Shown: positions 1 to 9,086 of the stretch, piece after piece
Position numbering within the stretch: position 1 is the first letter of the stretch
Layout of the letters: every line of letters begins with the position of its first letter
Assembly (NCBI GenBank): GCA_046350095.1
Contig: JAXMBA010000005.1
Location: forward strand, 124,001-188,000
DNA from: Urbifossiella sp046350095
GTDB taxonomy: Bacteria; Planctomycetota; Planctomycetia; Gemmatales; Gemmataceae
Reading direction: 5' to 3'
DNA length: 64,000 nucleotides
Notes under the pieces: model-generated
Seen by the model: only the letters and a program-made list of their open reading frames with translations
What the model was told of the DNA's origin: nothing
The model's database searches: none
Translations under genes and position numbers: made by a program

Positions 1-2
1 GG

Positions 3-1685
3 TTCGCCACCAAGTTCTACACGTCCGAGGGGAACTGGGACCTCGTCGGCAACAACATGCCGGTGTTCTTCATCCAGGACCCGATCAAGTTCCCCGACAT
101 GGTCCACGCCTTCAAGGAGGAGCCGGACCGCGGCTTCCCCCAGGCCGCGACCGCCCACGACAACGCCTGGGACTTCGTGAGCCTGACGCCCGAGTCGATG
201 CACATGGTCATGTGGGTCATGTCCGACCGCGCCATCCCGCGGTCGTTGCGGTTCATGGAGGGCTTCGGCGTCCACACCTTCCGGCTGGTGGACGCCGCGG
301 GCAAGAGCACGTTCGTGAAGTTCCACTGGAAGCCGAAGCTCGGCATGCAGTCGGTGGTGTGGAACGAGGCGGTGAAGATCAACGGGGCCGACCCGGACTT
401 CCACCGCCGCGACCTGTGGAACGCCATCGGCGCCGGGCAGTTCCCCGAGTGGGAGCTCGGCGTGCAGCTGTTCGACGACGCCTTCGCCGCCAAGTTCGAG
501 TTCGACGTTCTCGACCCGACGAAGATCATCCCCGAGGAGCAGGTGCCGGTGAAGGTGGTCGGCCGGATGGTGCTCGACCGCCGCGTGGACAACTTCTTCG
601 CCGAGACGGAGCAGGTGGCGTTCTGCACGCAGAACGTGGTGCCGGGGATCGACTTCAGCGACGACCCGCTTTTGCAGGGGCGGAACTTCTCGTACCTGGA
701 CACGCAGCTGAAGCGGCTCGGCGGCCCGAACTTCACGCACCTGCCGATCAACGCCCCGAAGTGCCCGGTGATGAACTTCCAGCAGGACGGCCACATGGCG
801 GTGCGGAACCCGAAGGGGCGCGCCAACTACGAGCCGAACTCGTGGGGCGACCAGGGCGGCCCGCGCGAGACGCCGGCCGGCTTCAAGACGGCGCCGGTGC
901 CGTTCCCCGCCGACGCCGCGAAGGTGCGGCAGCGGCCCGACACGTTCGCCGACCACTACAGCCAGGCGCGGCAGTTCTACGTCAGCCAGACGCCGGTCGA
1001 GCAGGCCCACATCGCCGACGCGCTGGTGTTCGAGCTGAGCAAGGTGCAGACGGTGGCCATCCGCGCCCGCATGGTGTCGCACCTGCGGAACATCGACGCC
1101 GGCCTCGCCGACAAGGTGGCGAAGGGGCTGCGGCTGGAGCCGGTGCCGGCGCCCATGCCGGCCGCGAAGCCGACGCGGCAGGACCTGCCGCCGTCGCCGA
1201 AGCTGAGCATCCTGAAGAACGGCCCGACGAGCTTCGCCGGCCGCAAGGTCGGGGCGCTGGTGACCGACGGCGTGGACGCCGGCGTGCTGGCGGCGCTGCG
1301 GAAGGCGCTGGAGGCGGAGGGGGCGACGCTGGCGCTGGTCGCGCCGCAGGTCGGCGGCGTGACGGATTCGGCGGGGGCGCTCCACCCGGCCGACGAGAAG
1401 ATCGACGGCGGGCCGTCGGTGCTGTTCGACGCGGTGGCGGTGCTCGTGTCGGCGGCGGGGGCGGAGGCGCTGGCGAAGCTGCCGCCGGCGCGCGACTTCG
1501 TGGCCGACGCGGCGGCACACTTCAAGTTCGTCGGCTACTCGGCCGCGGCGGCGGCGCTGTTCGAGAAGGCCGGCGTGCCGCTCGACGAGGGCTTCGTGCG
1601 GCTCGACGCGGCCGGCGCCGCCGCGGGGTTCGTGGCGACGTGCCGGAAGCTGCGGTTCTGGGACCGCGGCGCGGCGAAGCAGTAA
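3..1685 (+). CDS. katE: Large-subunit catalase (KatE/HPII type), 5' end outside window
   Basis: Monofunctional haem catalase that disproportionates hydrogen peroxide. About 560 residues are visible and the N-terminus, including the distal histidine, lies outside the window. The visible part opens in the distal-pocket region (GNNMPVFFIQD, with the catalytic Asn). It carries the proximal haem-ligand motif NFSYLDTQ, with the tyrosine codon at 693-695. After the beta-barrel and helical core, roughly the last 160 residues (from KLSILKNGP) form the flavodoxin/DJ-1-like C-terminal domain that distinguishes large-subunit HPII-type catalases from short ones. The frame is open to the window edge, so the true start is upstream. 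The next gene follows after 24 bp and has its own Shine-Dalgarno sequence. Assignment is from motifs and is firm; only the missing start is uncertain. Confidence 0.95.
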   Translation, partial: FATKFYTSEGNWDLVGNNMPVFFIQDPIKFPDMVHAFKEEPDRGFPQAATAHDNAWDFVSLTPESMHMVMWVMSDRAIPRSLRFMEGFGVHTFRLVDAAGKSTFVKFHWKPKLGMQSVVWNEAVKINGADPDFHRRDLWNAIGAGQFPEWELGVQLFDDAFAAKFEFDVLDPTKIIPEEQVPVKVVGRMVLDRRVDNFFAETEQVAFCTQNVVPGIDFSDDPLLQGRNFSYLDTQLKRLGGPNFTHLPINAPKCPVMNFQQDGHMAVRNPKGRANYEPNSWGDQGGPRETPAGFKTAPVPFPADAAKVRQRPDTFADHYSQARQFYVSQTPVEQAHIADALVFELSKVQTVAIRARMVSHLRNIDAGLADKVAKGLRLEPVPAPMPAAKPTRQDLPPSPKLSILKNGPTSFAGRKVGALVTDGVDAGVLAALRKALEAEGATLALVAPQVGGVTDSAGALHPADEKIDGGPSVLFDAVAVLVSAAGAEALAKLPPARDFVADAAAHFKFVGYSAAAAALFEKAGVPLDEGFVRLDAAGAAAGFVATCRKLRFWDRGAAKQ

Positions 1686-1709
1686 CCCCGACCCCGCCTG
1701 GAGGCGCAC

Positions 1710-2186
1710 ATGCTCCGCGACCGCCGCTCCGTCCTGGCCGCCCTCGGGCTCGCCGTGCCGTTCGGCATCCCCGCCCGCGCCGCCGCCGTCGGCCCGGCGC
1801 CGGGGCTGCGCTTCCGCTCCTTCGAGGACGCCGTCCGCGCGGCGTTCGCCGCGCCCGGCGACGGCCCGCGGCGCGTCGAGGTCGGCCACTCGGACGACGT
1901 GCGCGCCGGGTTGCAGGGCTGCCACAACGACCGGCCGTTCGCCGGCTTCCCGGCCGGCCGGCTGCGGATCGTCCGCACCGGGTGCGAGCCCGGGCCGCTC
2001 GTCGGGGGCGTGCGGCTGTACGTGGCGACGGTGGACGTGGCGCTGGCCGACGGCCCCGGCGACCGGCCACTCGACTTCGGGAGCCTGCCGCCGGCGCCGG
2101 TGTTCGCGGTGCCGCCCGCCGAGTCCCGGCGAGCCGGGGGCGTCACCCCCGGATTCGTCCGCACGCGCGACAAGAATCCGGGGTGA
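1710..2186 (+). CDS. Small exported protein of unknown function
   Basis: 158 residues with an arginine-pair signal sequence (MLRDRRSVLAALGLAVPFG), so probably exported, perhaps by the Tat route. GGAGG lies just before the ATG. The mature part has no motif I recognise; it contains two cysteines (GLQGCHNDR and RTGCEPG) and a short beta-rich stretch. The last ~20 codons (SRRAGGVTPGFVRTRDKNPG) are read from an intergenic palindrome at 2128-2201, so the original C-terminus may have been shorter and the repeat has supplied a new tail and stop. It follows the catalase by 24 bp and could be co-transcribed, but nothing shows a functional link. Confidence 0.6.
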   Translation: MLRDRRSVLAALGLAVPFGIPARAAAVGPAPGLRFRSFEDAVRAAFAAPGDGPRRVEVGHSDDVRAGLQGCHNDRPFAGFPAGRLRIVRTGCEPGPLVGGVRLYVATVDVALADGPGDRPLDFGSLPPAPVFAVPPAESRRAGGVTPGFVRTRDKNPG

Positions 2187-2201
2187 CGCCCCCGGCTCGC
2201 C
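2128..2201. repeat. Inverted repeat, GAATCCGGGG...CGGCTCGCC family
   Basis: Two 28-29 nt arms (2128-2156 and 2174-2201) are complementary apart from one extra C, with a 17 nt loop. The arm matches, with small changes, the outer ends of the long inverted repeat at 45429-46500, so this is a dispersed family. It overlaps the 3' end of the small exported protein gene and could act as a transcription terminator hairpin, although no T-tract follows. Confidence 0.85.
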
Positions 2202-2251
2202 TTCCCTCCTGGCGGCGCGTACACCACCCGGCACCCGCCGGGAGGCCTTTC

Positions 2252-3622
2252 ATGCGCCGCGTTCTGCTCCTCGCCGCCCTCGCCGCCGGCTGCGTCCAAC
2301 CGCAGCCCGCGCCCCGCCCCTCTACCGGCAACGTCCGCGACCACGGCGCCAAAGGCGACGGCACCGCCGACGACACCGCCGCCCTGCAAGACGCCGTGGA
2401 CCGCGCCGCCGGCGCCGTGGTGCTGCCGCCCGGCACGTACCGCATCACCCGCCCCGTCGTCGTCGATCTCGACAAGGCCGGCCCCGCCTCGATCAGCGGC
2501 AACGGCACGGCGCGCGTGGTGATGGCCGGCGCCGGCCCGGCCTTCAAGTTCGTCGGCACGCACGCCGGCACCGCGGCGCCGGCCAGCGTCAAGGACAACG
2601 TCTGGGACCGGCAGCGGATGCCCTGCCTCGACGGCGTCGAGATCGTCGGCGACCACGCCGGGGCCGTCGGCGTCGAGGCGACCGGCACCCACATGCTCAC
2701 CGTCCGCCGCGTGCTGATCCGCAAGTGCCTCCACGGCGTCCACCTGACCGGCCGCAACCGCAACTTCGCCATGTCCGACAGCCACGTCTACCACAACCGC
2801 GGCGTCGGCGTGTTCTTCGACCGCGTCAACCTCCACCAGGCGAACGTGACCGGCAGCCACGTCAGCTACAACGGCGGCGGCGGCGTGGTGGTGAAGGCCG
2901 GCGAGGTGCGCAACCTGCAAATTTCGGGCTGCGACATCGAGGCGAACCACGACAAGGACGGCCCGCCGACCGCGAACGTGCTGATCGACAGCACCGGCGG
3001 GTCGAACGCGGAGGTGGCGGTCACCGGCTGCACGATCCAGCACACGCGGGCCGCGCCGGGGTCGGCGAACGTCCGCGTCGTGGGGCCGAGCACCCCGGAC
3101 AAGGGGACCAACGAGACCCGCGACGGGCACGTTACGATTACGGGGAACGTGCTCAGCGACGTGAAGGTGAACGTCCACCTGGCGCACGCCCGCGGCGTCG
3201 TGGTCACGGGGAACACGTTCTGGACCGGGGTGGAGTACAACCTGCTGGTCGAGAACAGCACGGGCGTGGTGGTGGGGCCGAACGCGATGGACCGCAACCC
3301 GCGCTACTTCCGCGAGGAGGACGGCGCCGCGAACGCCGTGCGGTTCCGCGACTGCGCCGACTGCACGATCACCGGCCTGTTCGTGAAGGGCACCCGCACC
3401 GCGCCGGCCGGGGTGGCGCTGGAGACGTGCGACCGGATGCACCTGTCCGGGCTGACGGTGCTGGACTGCGACGGCGGCGGGTTGCTGCTGGACGGGCTGA
3501 CGCGCAGCCGGGTGACCGGGTGCGTGGTGCGCGACGACCGGCCGGGGGCCGGCCCGGCGGTCCGGGTGGTCGGCGGGAGCGGGAACACGGTGGCCGATAA
3601 CACGGCGGCCCCGGCGCCGTGA
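2252..3622 (+). CDS. Secreted right-handed parallel beta-helix lipoprotein (pectate-lyase superfamily)
   Basis: 456 residues. The N-terminus MRRVLLLAALAAGCVQ is a lipoprotein signal with a lipobox cysteine at residue 14, so the product is probably membrane-anchored outside the cytoplasm. The motif VRDHGAKGDGTADDTAAL is the classic start of the Pectate_lyase_3 beta-helix family. The rest consists of short repeated beta-helix turns rich in G-N-x-[VI] (for example VTGCTIQ and VTGNTFW). Such proteins bind or cleave polysaccharides. No catalytic set can be identified by eye, so a lyase activity is only possible. A strong GGAGG sits at 2241-2245, which fixes the ATG. The gene is preceded by a palindromic repeat, suggesting a separate transcription unit. 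Confidence 0.85.
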   Translation: MRRVLLLAALAAGCVQPQPAPRPSTGNVRDHGAKGDGTADDTAALQDAVDRAAGAVVLPPGTYRITRPVVVDLDKAGPASISGNGTARVVMAGAGPAFKFVGTHAGTAAPASVKDNVWDRQRMPCLDGVEIVGDHAGAVGVEATGTHMLTVRRVLIRKCLHGVHLTGRNRNFAMSDSHVYHNRGVGVFFDRVNLHQANVTGSHVSYNGGGGVVVKAGEVRNLQISGCDIEANHDKDGPPTANVLIDSTGGSNAEVAVTGCTIQHTRAAPGSANVRVVGPSTPDKGTNETRDGHVTITGNVLSDVKVNVHLAHARGVVVTGNTFWTGVEYNLLVENSTGVVVGPNAMDRNPRYFREEDGAANAVRFRDCADCTITGLFVKGTRTAPAGVALETCDRMHLSGLTVLDCDGGGLLLDGLTRSRVTGCVVRDDRPGAGPAVRVVGGSGNTVADNTAAPAP

Positions 3623-3646
3623 TTCCGCCGCGCGCGGCGGTGCGAA

Positions 3647-3675
3647 TTGCTTCCCCCCGCGCCCGGGAGTATGAT
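3647..3675 (+). promoter_or_regulatory. Sigma70-type promoter candidate for the alpha/beta-hydrolase-like gene
   Basis: TTGCTT (3647-3652), a 17-nt spacer and TATGAT (3670-3675) lie 29 bp before the ATG at 3705. Spacing and hexamers fit a housekeeping promoter, and the AT-rich hexamers stand out in this GC-rich context. Prediction only. Confidence 0.5.
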
Positions 3676-3704
3676 CCCGTAACCCCCTCCCCCGAGGACA
3701 CGTC

Positions 3705-4856
3705 ATGCGCCGCCTGTGGTCCCTCCCGCTCCTGGCCGCCGCGCTCGTCGCGCTGGGCTTCGACGCCACCCCGGCGGAGGCGCAGGCCGCCAAGCCGTCC
3801 GAGGAGGCGTTCACCACGGCCGACGGGGTGCGGCTGAAGGGGCTGTTCCACAAGAGCCCGAACGGGGCCAAGCAGGGGAACGCGGTCGTCATGCTCCTGT
3901 ACCCGCCGGGGCCGGAGCGGACGATGCTCAAGGGCGACTGGGACGGCCTGGTGGACGCCCTGAACACCGAGGGGTTCCACGTCTTCCGGTTCGACTGGCG
4001 GGGCCACGGCGGCAGCACCGACATCGTGGACCCGGTCGGCGACAACATGCCGATCGGCGGGGTGCTGTACAACGGGTTCTTCGCCAACGGCATCACCGGC
4101 GGGTGGAACGTGAAGTACGTCAAGGGCGGCGCGCTCGCCAAGAAGCCGAACGAGCTGCGGGTGAAGGGCGGCATCACCCTGCCGGCGTACCTGCCGGTGT
4201 TCGTGAACGACCTGGCCGCCGCCCGCCTCCACCTCGACCAGAAGAACGACAACGGCGAGGTGAACACCAGCTCGCTGTACCTCGTCGGGGCGGGCGAGAC
4301 GGCGTCGCTGGGGATGATGTGGCTGGCGTCGGAGTGGCAGCGGCCGGGCGTGGCCCCGCTCCTCGGCGGCGGCCTCCAGTACAAGTCCACCCCCACCCCC
4401 GGCATCGTCGTGGACCCGCCGGCCGGGGCCGACGTGGCCGGCGCCGTGTGGCTCAGCGCCAGCCGGCCGGCCGTGTTCCCGGCGGGGACGGTGCAGTCGT
4501 GGGCCAAGACGTCGGTCAAGCTCCGCGACAACAACAAGATGCTGTTCCTGTACGGCGGCACCGACGCGGCCGCGAAGAAGGACGCCGACTTCTTCTTCGA
4601 CCAGGTGCTGGTGGCCGACGGCCGCAAGGGCCCGGCCGGGGTGGCGGCCGTGGAGCAGACGTTCAAGGTGGACCTCGGCAAGACGAACCTGAACGGCGTC
4701 GCGCTCCTCGGCAAGGACAAGGACCTGAAGACCGAGACGAAGATCGTGGACTACCTGAAGGCCCGGCAGAAGGACCGGGTGGAAATGCTGCGGAAGAACC
4801 GCACGTACGTCACCCCGTACTACGTGAACGTGAACCACTACCTGAACCCGCGCTAG
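3705..4856 (+). CDS. Exported alpha/beta-hydrolase-like protein without an obvious nucleophile
   Basis: 383 residues with a cleavable signal peptide (MRRLWSLPLLAAALVALGF...AEAQA). The segment FTTADGVRLKGLFHKS followed by a VVMLLYPPGP strand and FHVFRFDWRGHGGST is the N-terminal half of an alpha/beta-hydrolase fold; RGHGGS is the typical oxyanion-side loop. The expected nucleophile elbow G-x-S-x-G is replaced by LVGAGETASLG, so a serine at the standard position is not evident. The C-terminal half (VDLGKTNLNGVALLGKD, then a KARQKDRVEMLRKNRTYV tail) has no motif I recognise. It may be a non-catalytic member or use another nucleophile. A promoter-like sequence lies just upstream and a strong hairpin just downstream, so it is probably monocistronic. 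Confidence 0.65.
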   Translation: MRRLWSLPLLAAALVALGFDATPAEAQAAKPSEEAFTTADGVRLKGLFHKSPNGAKQGNAVVMLLYPPGPERTMLKGDWDGLVDALNTEGFHVFRFDWRGHGGSTDIVDPVGDNMPIGGVLYNGFFANGITGGWNVKYVKGGALAKKPNELRVKGGITLPAYLPVFVNDLAAARLHLDQKNDNGEVNTSSLYLVGAGETASLGMMWLASEWQRPGVAPLLGGGLQYKSTPTPGIVVDPPAGADVAGAVWLSASRPAVFPAGTVQSWAKTSVKLRDNNKMLFLYGGTDAAAKKDADFFFDQVLVADGRKGPAGVAAVEQTFKVDLGKTNLNGVALLGKDKDLKTETKIVDYLKARQKDRVEMLRKNRTYVTPYYVNVNHYLNPR

Positions 4857-4870
4857 GCGCGGCCCGGGTT

Positions 4871-4941
4871 CGGAGCCCCGAAGGGGCGACGGCCGACGGC
4901 CCCGGGCGCGCGCCCCGGGCCGTCGCCACTTCGGGGCTCCG
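4871..4941. terminator. Long stem-loop after the hydrolase-like gene
   Basis: Outer arms 4871-4883 and 4929-4941 are perfectly complementary and enclose a second, very GC-rich hairpin (GACGGCCCCGGG...). There is no T-tract, so it may be a terminator, a REP-like element or both. It separates the hydrolase-like gene from the sigma factor gene. Confidence 0.6.
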
Positions 4942-5049
4942 GACAACCCGACCCGGCCGCCCCCCGATTCCCGCAACACCCCGCCGGCCGGCGGGCATAT
5001 CCTGGCGACGGGCGGGGCGGTCCCCGCCCCACCGTCCGGGGACCCGGCC

Positions 5050-5979
5050 ATGACCCCCGCCACCGCCCGCGGCCTCGTCCGCCGCGTCGAACCCCACCCC
5101 GACCCGTCGGCCGACGCCGACCTCGTGGGCCGGTTCGCCCGCACCGCCGACCCGGCCGCGTTCGCCGCGCTCGTGCGGCGGCACGGGCCGATGGTCCTGG
5201 CCGCCTGCCGCCGCATGCTCCCCACCCCCGCCGACGCCGACGACGCCTTCCAGGCCGTGTTCCTGGTGCTGCTGCGGAAGGCGGGGGCGGTGCGGCCGGC
5301 GGGGGCCGTCGGCGGGTGGCTCCACGGCGTGGCGGTGCGGACGGCCCAGAAGGCCCGGGTGGCCGCCGCCCGGCGGCGGAGGCGCGAAATGACCCGCGTG
5401 CCGGCGAGTAACCCCGTCGCTCCGGAGGCTTACGCCCCCGGCTCGGTCGAGCACGCCGAGCTGCGGGCGGTGCTGGACGAGGAGCTGGCGAAGCTGCCGG
5501 AGCCGCTGCGGGCGGCGGTCGTGCTGTGCGACCTGGCCGGCAAGACCCGGGCGGAGGCGGCCGCCGACCTGGGCTGCCCCGAGGGGACCGTCGCGGCGCG
5601 GGTGCACCGCGCCCGCAAGGCGCTGGCCGAGCGGCTGACGCGCCGCGGCGTGACGGCGCCGGCGGTGGTCGCGGCCGCGGCGGTGCCGGCCGAGCTGCTC
5701 GCGGCCGTGACCGGCTTCGCCGGCGGCGGCGCGGTCCCGCCGGCGGTGCGGACGCTGGCCGACGGCGTGGTACGGAGCATGGTGGCGCAGCCGCTGTCGC
5801 TAGCGTTCGCGGCGCTGGCCGCGGTCGCCGTGGCGGCCGGGGCGCTGTGGCCGCCGGCCCGCAGCCCGCCGGCGGCCCCGCGCCCGCCCCCGGGCCCGCC
5901 GACCCGCCCGCGGAGGTGCAGGCCGGCCCGACCTACGCCGTCGGCTACTCGGCCGACGGGTCGAAGCTCGTCTACCTGA
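5050..5979 (+). CDS. ECF sigma factor with membrane segment, N-terminal part of a frameshifted sigma-WD40 protein
   Basis: 309 residues as read. Residues ~17-115 match sigma region 2 (LVRRHGPMVLAACRRML...DADDAFQAVFLVLL) and ~140-200 match region 4 (LAKLPEPLRAAVVLCDLAGKTRAEAAADLG then an EGTVAARVHRARKAL recognition helix). A hydrophobic segment (LAFAALAAVAVAAGAL) follows at about residues 250-265. The last ~45 residues are Pro/Arg-rich and look out of frame. The WD40 continuation lies in the -1 frame from about 5890. Adding one base to the C5 run at 5887-5891 would fuse sigma, membrane segment and WD40 tail into one protein. Gemmata-type planctomycetes are known to carry ECF factors with fused WD40 tails. 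The break may be a sequencing error, a real mutation or programmed slippage. Confidence 0.8.
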   Translation: MTPATARGLVRRVEPHPDPSADADLVGRFARTADPAAFAALVRRHGPMVLAACRRMLPTPADADDAFQAVFLVLLRKAGAVRPAGAVGGWLHGVAVRTAQKARVAAARRRRREMTRVPASNPVAPEAYAPGSVEHAELRAVLDEELAKLPEPLRAAVVLCDLAGKTRAEAAADLGCPEGTVAARVHRARKALAERLTRRGVTAPAVVAAAAVPAELLAAVTGFAGGGAVPPAVRTLADGVVRSMVAQPLSLAFAALAAVAVAAGALWPPARSPPAAPRPPPGPPTRPRRCRPARPTPSATRPTGRSSST

Positions 5980-8900
5980 GCGGGGGGAGTGCCGTCGTCT
6001 GTGACTCCGCCACGCGGGCCGAGCGGTTCCGCGTGAGCGCTTCGTTCGCGCAGTTCGGCGGCGACGGGAAGACGCTGTTCGCGTTCGGCAAGGACCAGTT
6101 CCGCACCCTCGACGCGGCCACCGGGAAGGAACTGGCGTCGGCCGACCGCAACCGCCCGACCGCCGCGCCGTTCACCCCGGGCTACGTCCTCGAATACGGC
6201 GGCTCGTGGGCCGCGGCGTCGCCGGACGGCACGGTCCGGGTCGAGTCGAACGGGCTCCGCCACTTCTTCACCGCGCTCCCGGGTCGGGCCGCCCTGCCGG
6301 ACCTGGCCGGGCAGTCGAAGCTCGAAGTCGGTAACGGGTCGAACGTGATCGGCCCCACGCGCACGCCCGGGGCGTTCTCGCCCGACGGGAACCGGTATGC
6401 GGGCGTCCACGCGGCGACGGCCGACCTGCAACACCGGCGGTGCGTCGGGGTGTGGAAGGCCGACACCGGCGCCCGCGTCGGCACGATCGCCCGCGGCACG
6501 GCGTTCTGGGAGTCGGCCGCGGCGATGGCGTGGTCCCCGGACGGGAAGCGGCTCGCGGTCGGGTACGGCGACGGCGCCCGCGTCTACGACGCCGACACGC
6601 TGAAGGAACTGCGCGCCGTCGACGCCGGTCCGGCGACCGCGGTCGCGTGGTCGGCCGACGGCACGCAGCTGGCCGTCGCCACGATCGAGGACGAACTCGC
6701 CCCCGGGGCCGCGGCGCGCGTGACCGCCGTGCGGGCGAGCGTCGGCCTGTTCGACCCCGACGGCGGGCGCCTAATCCGCCGGATCGACGGGTTCGCGGCC
6801 AACCTGCCGGTCGTGGCGCTGGCGTTCCGCCCGGACGGGAAGGAACTCGCCTGCGGCTCCGGCTTCCTCCCCGGCGAACAGCCCCGCGCCGACCTGCCGC
6901 GGCCGGCGCCGGACGCCGTCGGGCTTCGCCTCGTCGCGCTCGGCCCGCCGCCCGCACCGGCGCGGCACGTCACGGCGCTGCAGTTCGCCCCGGACGGCAA
7001 GACGTACCTCGTCGTCGCCGGCGGCAAGGCGCGGGTGACGGACGCCGCCACCGACCGCACCCTGTGGGAAACCCCCGCCGAGGCCGCGCGGTTCACCGCC
7101 GGCGGTGACAACGTGATGACACTGGCCGAGGACGTGACCCGCCGCGAGGCGCTTACCGGGAGGGCGGTGAAGTCCGCCCCGCGCGGCAGGAGCGAGTTCG
7201 GGTGGCACACCGCCGCGTTCAGCCCGAACGGCACCCACTACGCGGCGCACGACGGCTTCCGCGCCCTCCTCTACGACACCGCCGCCGCCGCCGAGCCCGC
7301 CCGGCTGCGGCCCGAGTTCGGCATTCCCGGCAGCTCCCTCCGCGGCGCCGGCGGCAAGGGCGTCCTGTTCTCCCCGGACGGCAAGCTCGTCGCCGCCGTC
7401 GGCGTGCTCGTGTCCGCGACCGACCTCGGCGCCGCCGTGTGGGACGCCGAGACCGGCCGCCGGGTGTTCGAGTACCCGCCGCCGGCGAACAGCGGCGAGT
7501 GGGTGCCGGCCACCGCCGCGGCCTTCAGCCCCGACGGCAAGCAGTTCGCCGTCGCGCTGCGGCACCGCGTCCACGTCTTCGACGTGCCCGGCTTCGCGCA
7601 GCGCCTCCAGCTCCCCGACACGCCCGGCAGCGGGCCGGTGACGGCGCTGGCGTTCGCGCCCGACGGCAAGAGCCTGGCCGTCGGCTACCGGCTGCCGCTG
7701 CTCCCCGGCGGCGAGGGGCAGCTGAAGGTGGGCGGCCACAAGACCGAGGTGCAGCTGATCGACCTGGCGACGAAGGCGGAGCTGCGCCGGTTCGACGGCT
7801 TCGAGGGCGTCAACCACATGGGGCCGACGAAGCTGCCGGTAACGGCGCTGGCGTTCGCCCCGGACGGCAAGACGCTGCTGGCCGGCACCGGGCTGCGGCC
7901 CGGCGAGGTGGTCGCGGACCTGCCGCTGCCACCGGGCGAGGTGAAGCGGTTCGTCGTCGCCGCACCGCCGGCCGCGCCGCCGGCGTGGCGCGAGGCGGGG
8001 AAGCTGCCGCCGTTCGAGGACCGCGTGCACTCGGTGGCGTTCAGCCCGAACGGTGCGATGCTCGCGGTCGGCGGCCGCGGCGGGGCGTTGCAGCACACCG
8101 TGACCATGTGGGACGTGGGAACGAGGCCGCTGCAGGTGTTCCCGAACCGCGTCATCGAGGCGCGGCGGCGGCTGTGGGCCGGCGGCCCCGTCCCGGCCGG
8201 CACGACGGGCGTGAGCTTCAGCCCGGACGGCAAGTTGCTCGCCGCCACCCGCGACACGGCGACCGGCCTGTACAACGCGCAGACGGGCCAGAGCGTGCCG
8301 ATGAACCCGCCGCTGCCGGGCGGGAAGGCCGTCGCGTTCTCACCGAAAACCATTGAGGCCGGTGGCAAGACGGCGTATCGACTATCGACGACGGACGGAG
8401 TCATCGCGACCCTGGCGACGATGAGCGAATTTGGCGACTTACGGGCGACCAACCCTCCGTCACCGGACCCGCGGAAGGATGCCGCCGAACGGCCGGCATG
8501 CCTGGCTTGGTCTCCGGCCGGCGACCGGGTGGTGTTCATCCCGAACAGCACGACGGGCGAGGGCAAGGAGGTTCACTGGACCGCAGTGGTCACAAGCTTT
8601 GGCTCGCCCTCATGGGCTGTCCTGCCGCACGGCACCGCCCCCGTCACCGCGGTCGCGTGGTCGCCCGACGGCAAGACGGTCGCCAGTGGCTGCCGGCTGG
8701 GCGACGTGGTGCTGTGGGACGCGAAGACGTACAAGGAGCTGCGCCGCATCCAACTCGGCGGCCGCGGCCGGGACAGGTGGATTCGGACGCTTGTTTTCGC
8801 CCCGGACAGCCAGACGCTCGCCGCCGCCGTCAGCTTCGACGAGGGGAAGAACGCCGAGCGCGTGGTGATGCTCGACCCGACCACCGGCGAGCGGCGCGGC

Positions 8901-9074
8901 AACGACCTGCAAGGCTTCGGCAGCCTCACCCCGGTGGCGCTGGCGTTCGCGCCGGACGGCCGCACCCTGGCCGTGGGGCTCGCCGACTTCCTGCCGCAGG
9001 TTCAGCTGCCGCCCGGCGGCGAGCCGCGGCCGCTCGGCTCGGTCGTGCTGTTCACCACCGACCCGGAGCGGTAA
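5916..9074 (+). CDS. WD40-repeat domain, C-terminal part of the frameshifted sigma factor
   Basis: About 1050 residues from a GTG at 5916, with no ribosome-binding site there, so it is best read as the tail of the upstream sigma factor rather than a separate gene. I count about 17 blade motifs of the [AS]-[FW]-[SA]-P-[DN]-G-[KR] type, such as AWSPDGKRLAVGYG, AFAPDGKSLAVGY and AWSPDGKTVASGC. This is enough for two or more beta-propellers. The domain would sit outside the membrane after the hydrophobic segment and could sense or scaffold a partner that controls the sigma factor. Codon usage is the same as in the neighbours. Starts far upstream in this frame would be antiparallel to sigma-factor coding and are not credible. 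Confidence 0.75.
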   Translation: MQAGPTYAVGYSADGSKLVYLSGGSAVVCDSATRAERFRVSASFAQFGGDGKTLFAFGKDQFRTLDAATGKELASADRNRPTAAPFTPGYVLEYGGSWAAASPDGTVRVESNGLRHFFTALPGRAALPDLAGQSKLEVGNGSNVIGPTRTPGAFSPDGNRYAGVHAATADLQHRRCVGVWKADTGARVGTIARGTAFWESAAAMAWSPDGKRLAVGYGDGARVYDADTLKELRAVDAGPATAVAWSADGTQLAVATIEDELAPGAAARVTAVRASVGLFDPDGGRLIRRIDGFAANLPVVALAFRPDGKELACGSGFLPGEQPRADLPRPAPDAVGLRLVALGPPPAPARHVTALQFAPDGKTYLVVAGGKARVTDAATDRTLWETPAEAARFTAGGDNVMTLAEDVTRREALTGRAVKSAPRGRSEFGWHTAAFSPNGTHYAAHDGFRALLYDTAAAAEPARLRPEFGIPGSSLRGAGGKGVLFSPDGKLVAAVGVLVSATDLGAAVWDAETGRRVFEYPPPANSGEWVPATAAAFSPDGKQFAVALRHRVHVFDVPGFAQRLQLPDTPGSGPVTALAFAPDGKSLAVGYRLPLLPGGEGQLKVGGHKTEVQLIDLATKAELRRFDGFEGVNHMGPTKLPVTALAFAPDGKTLLAGTGLRPGEVVADLPLPPGEVKRFVVAAPPAAPPAWREAGKLPPFEDRVHSVAFSPNGAMLAVGGRGGALQHTVTMWDVGTRPLQVFPNRVIEARRRLWAGGPVPAGTTGVSFSPDGKLLAATRDTATGLYNAQTGQSVPMNPPLPGGKAVAFSPKTIEAGGKTAYRLSTTDGVIATLATMSEFGDLRATNPPSPDPRKDAAERPACLAWSPAGDRVVFIPNSTTGEGKEVHWTAVVTSFGSPSWAVLPHGTAPVTAVAWSPDGKTVASGCRLGDVVLWDAKTYKELRRIQLGGRGRDRWIRTLVFAPDSQTLAAAVSFDEGKNAERVVMLDPTTGERRGNDLQGFGSLTPVALAFAPDGRTLAVGLADFLPQVQLPPGGEPRPLGSVVLFTTDPER

Positions 9075-9086
9075 AGTGGCAGACGC

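Noticed and set aside
1535..4720. Long open frame on the minus strand opposite the beta-helix and hydrolase genes
   Set aside because: An artefact of the high GC content, where stop codons are rare in all frames. The translation is low in complexity and shows no domain, while the plus strand has clear families.
5526..5880. Upstream part of the WD40 frame, overlapping the sigma gene
   Set aside because: The amino-acid sequence in this stretch is Arg/Gly-rich and matches nothing, whereas the sigma frame has regions 2 and 4 intact; only the part after about 5890 is credible.
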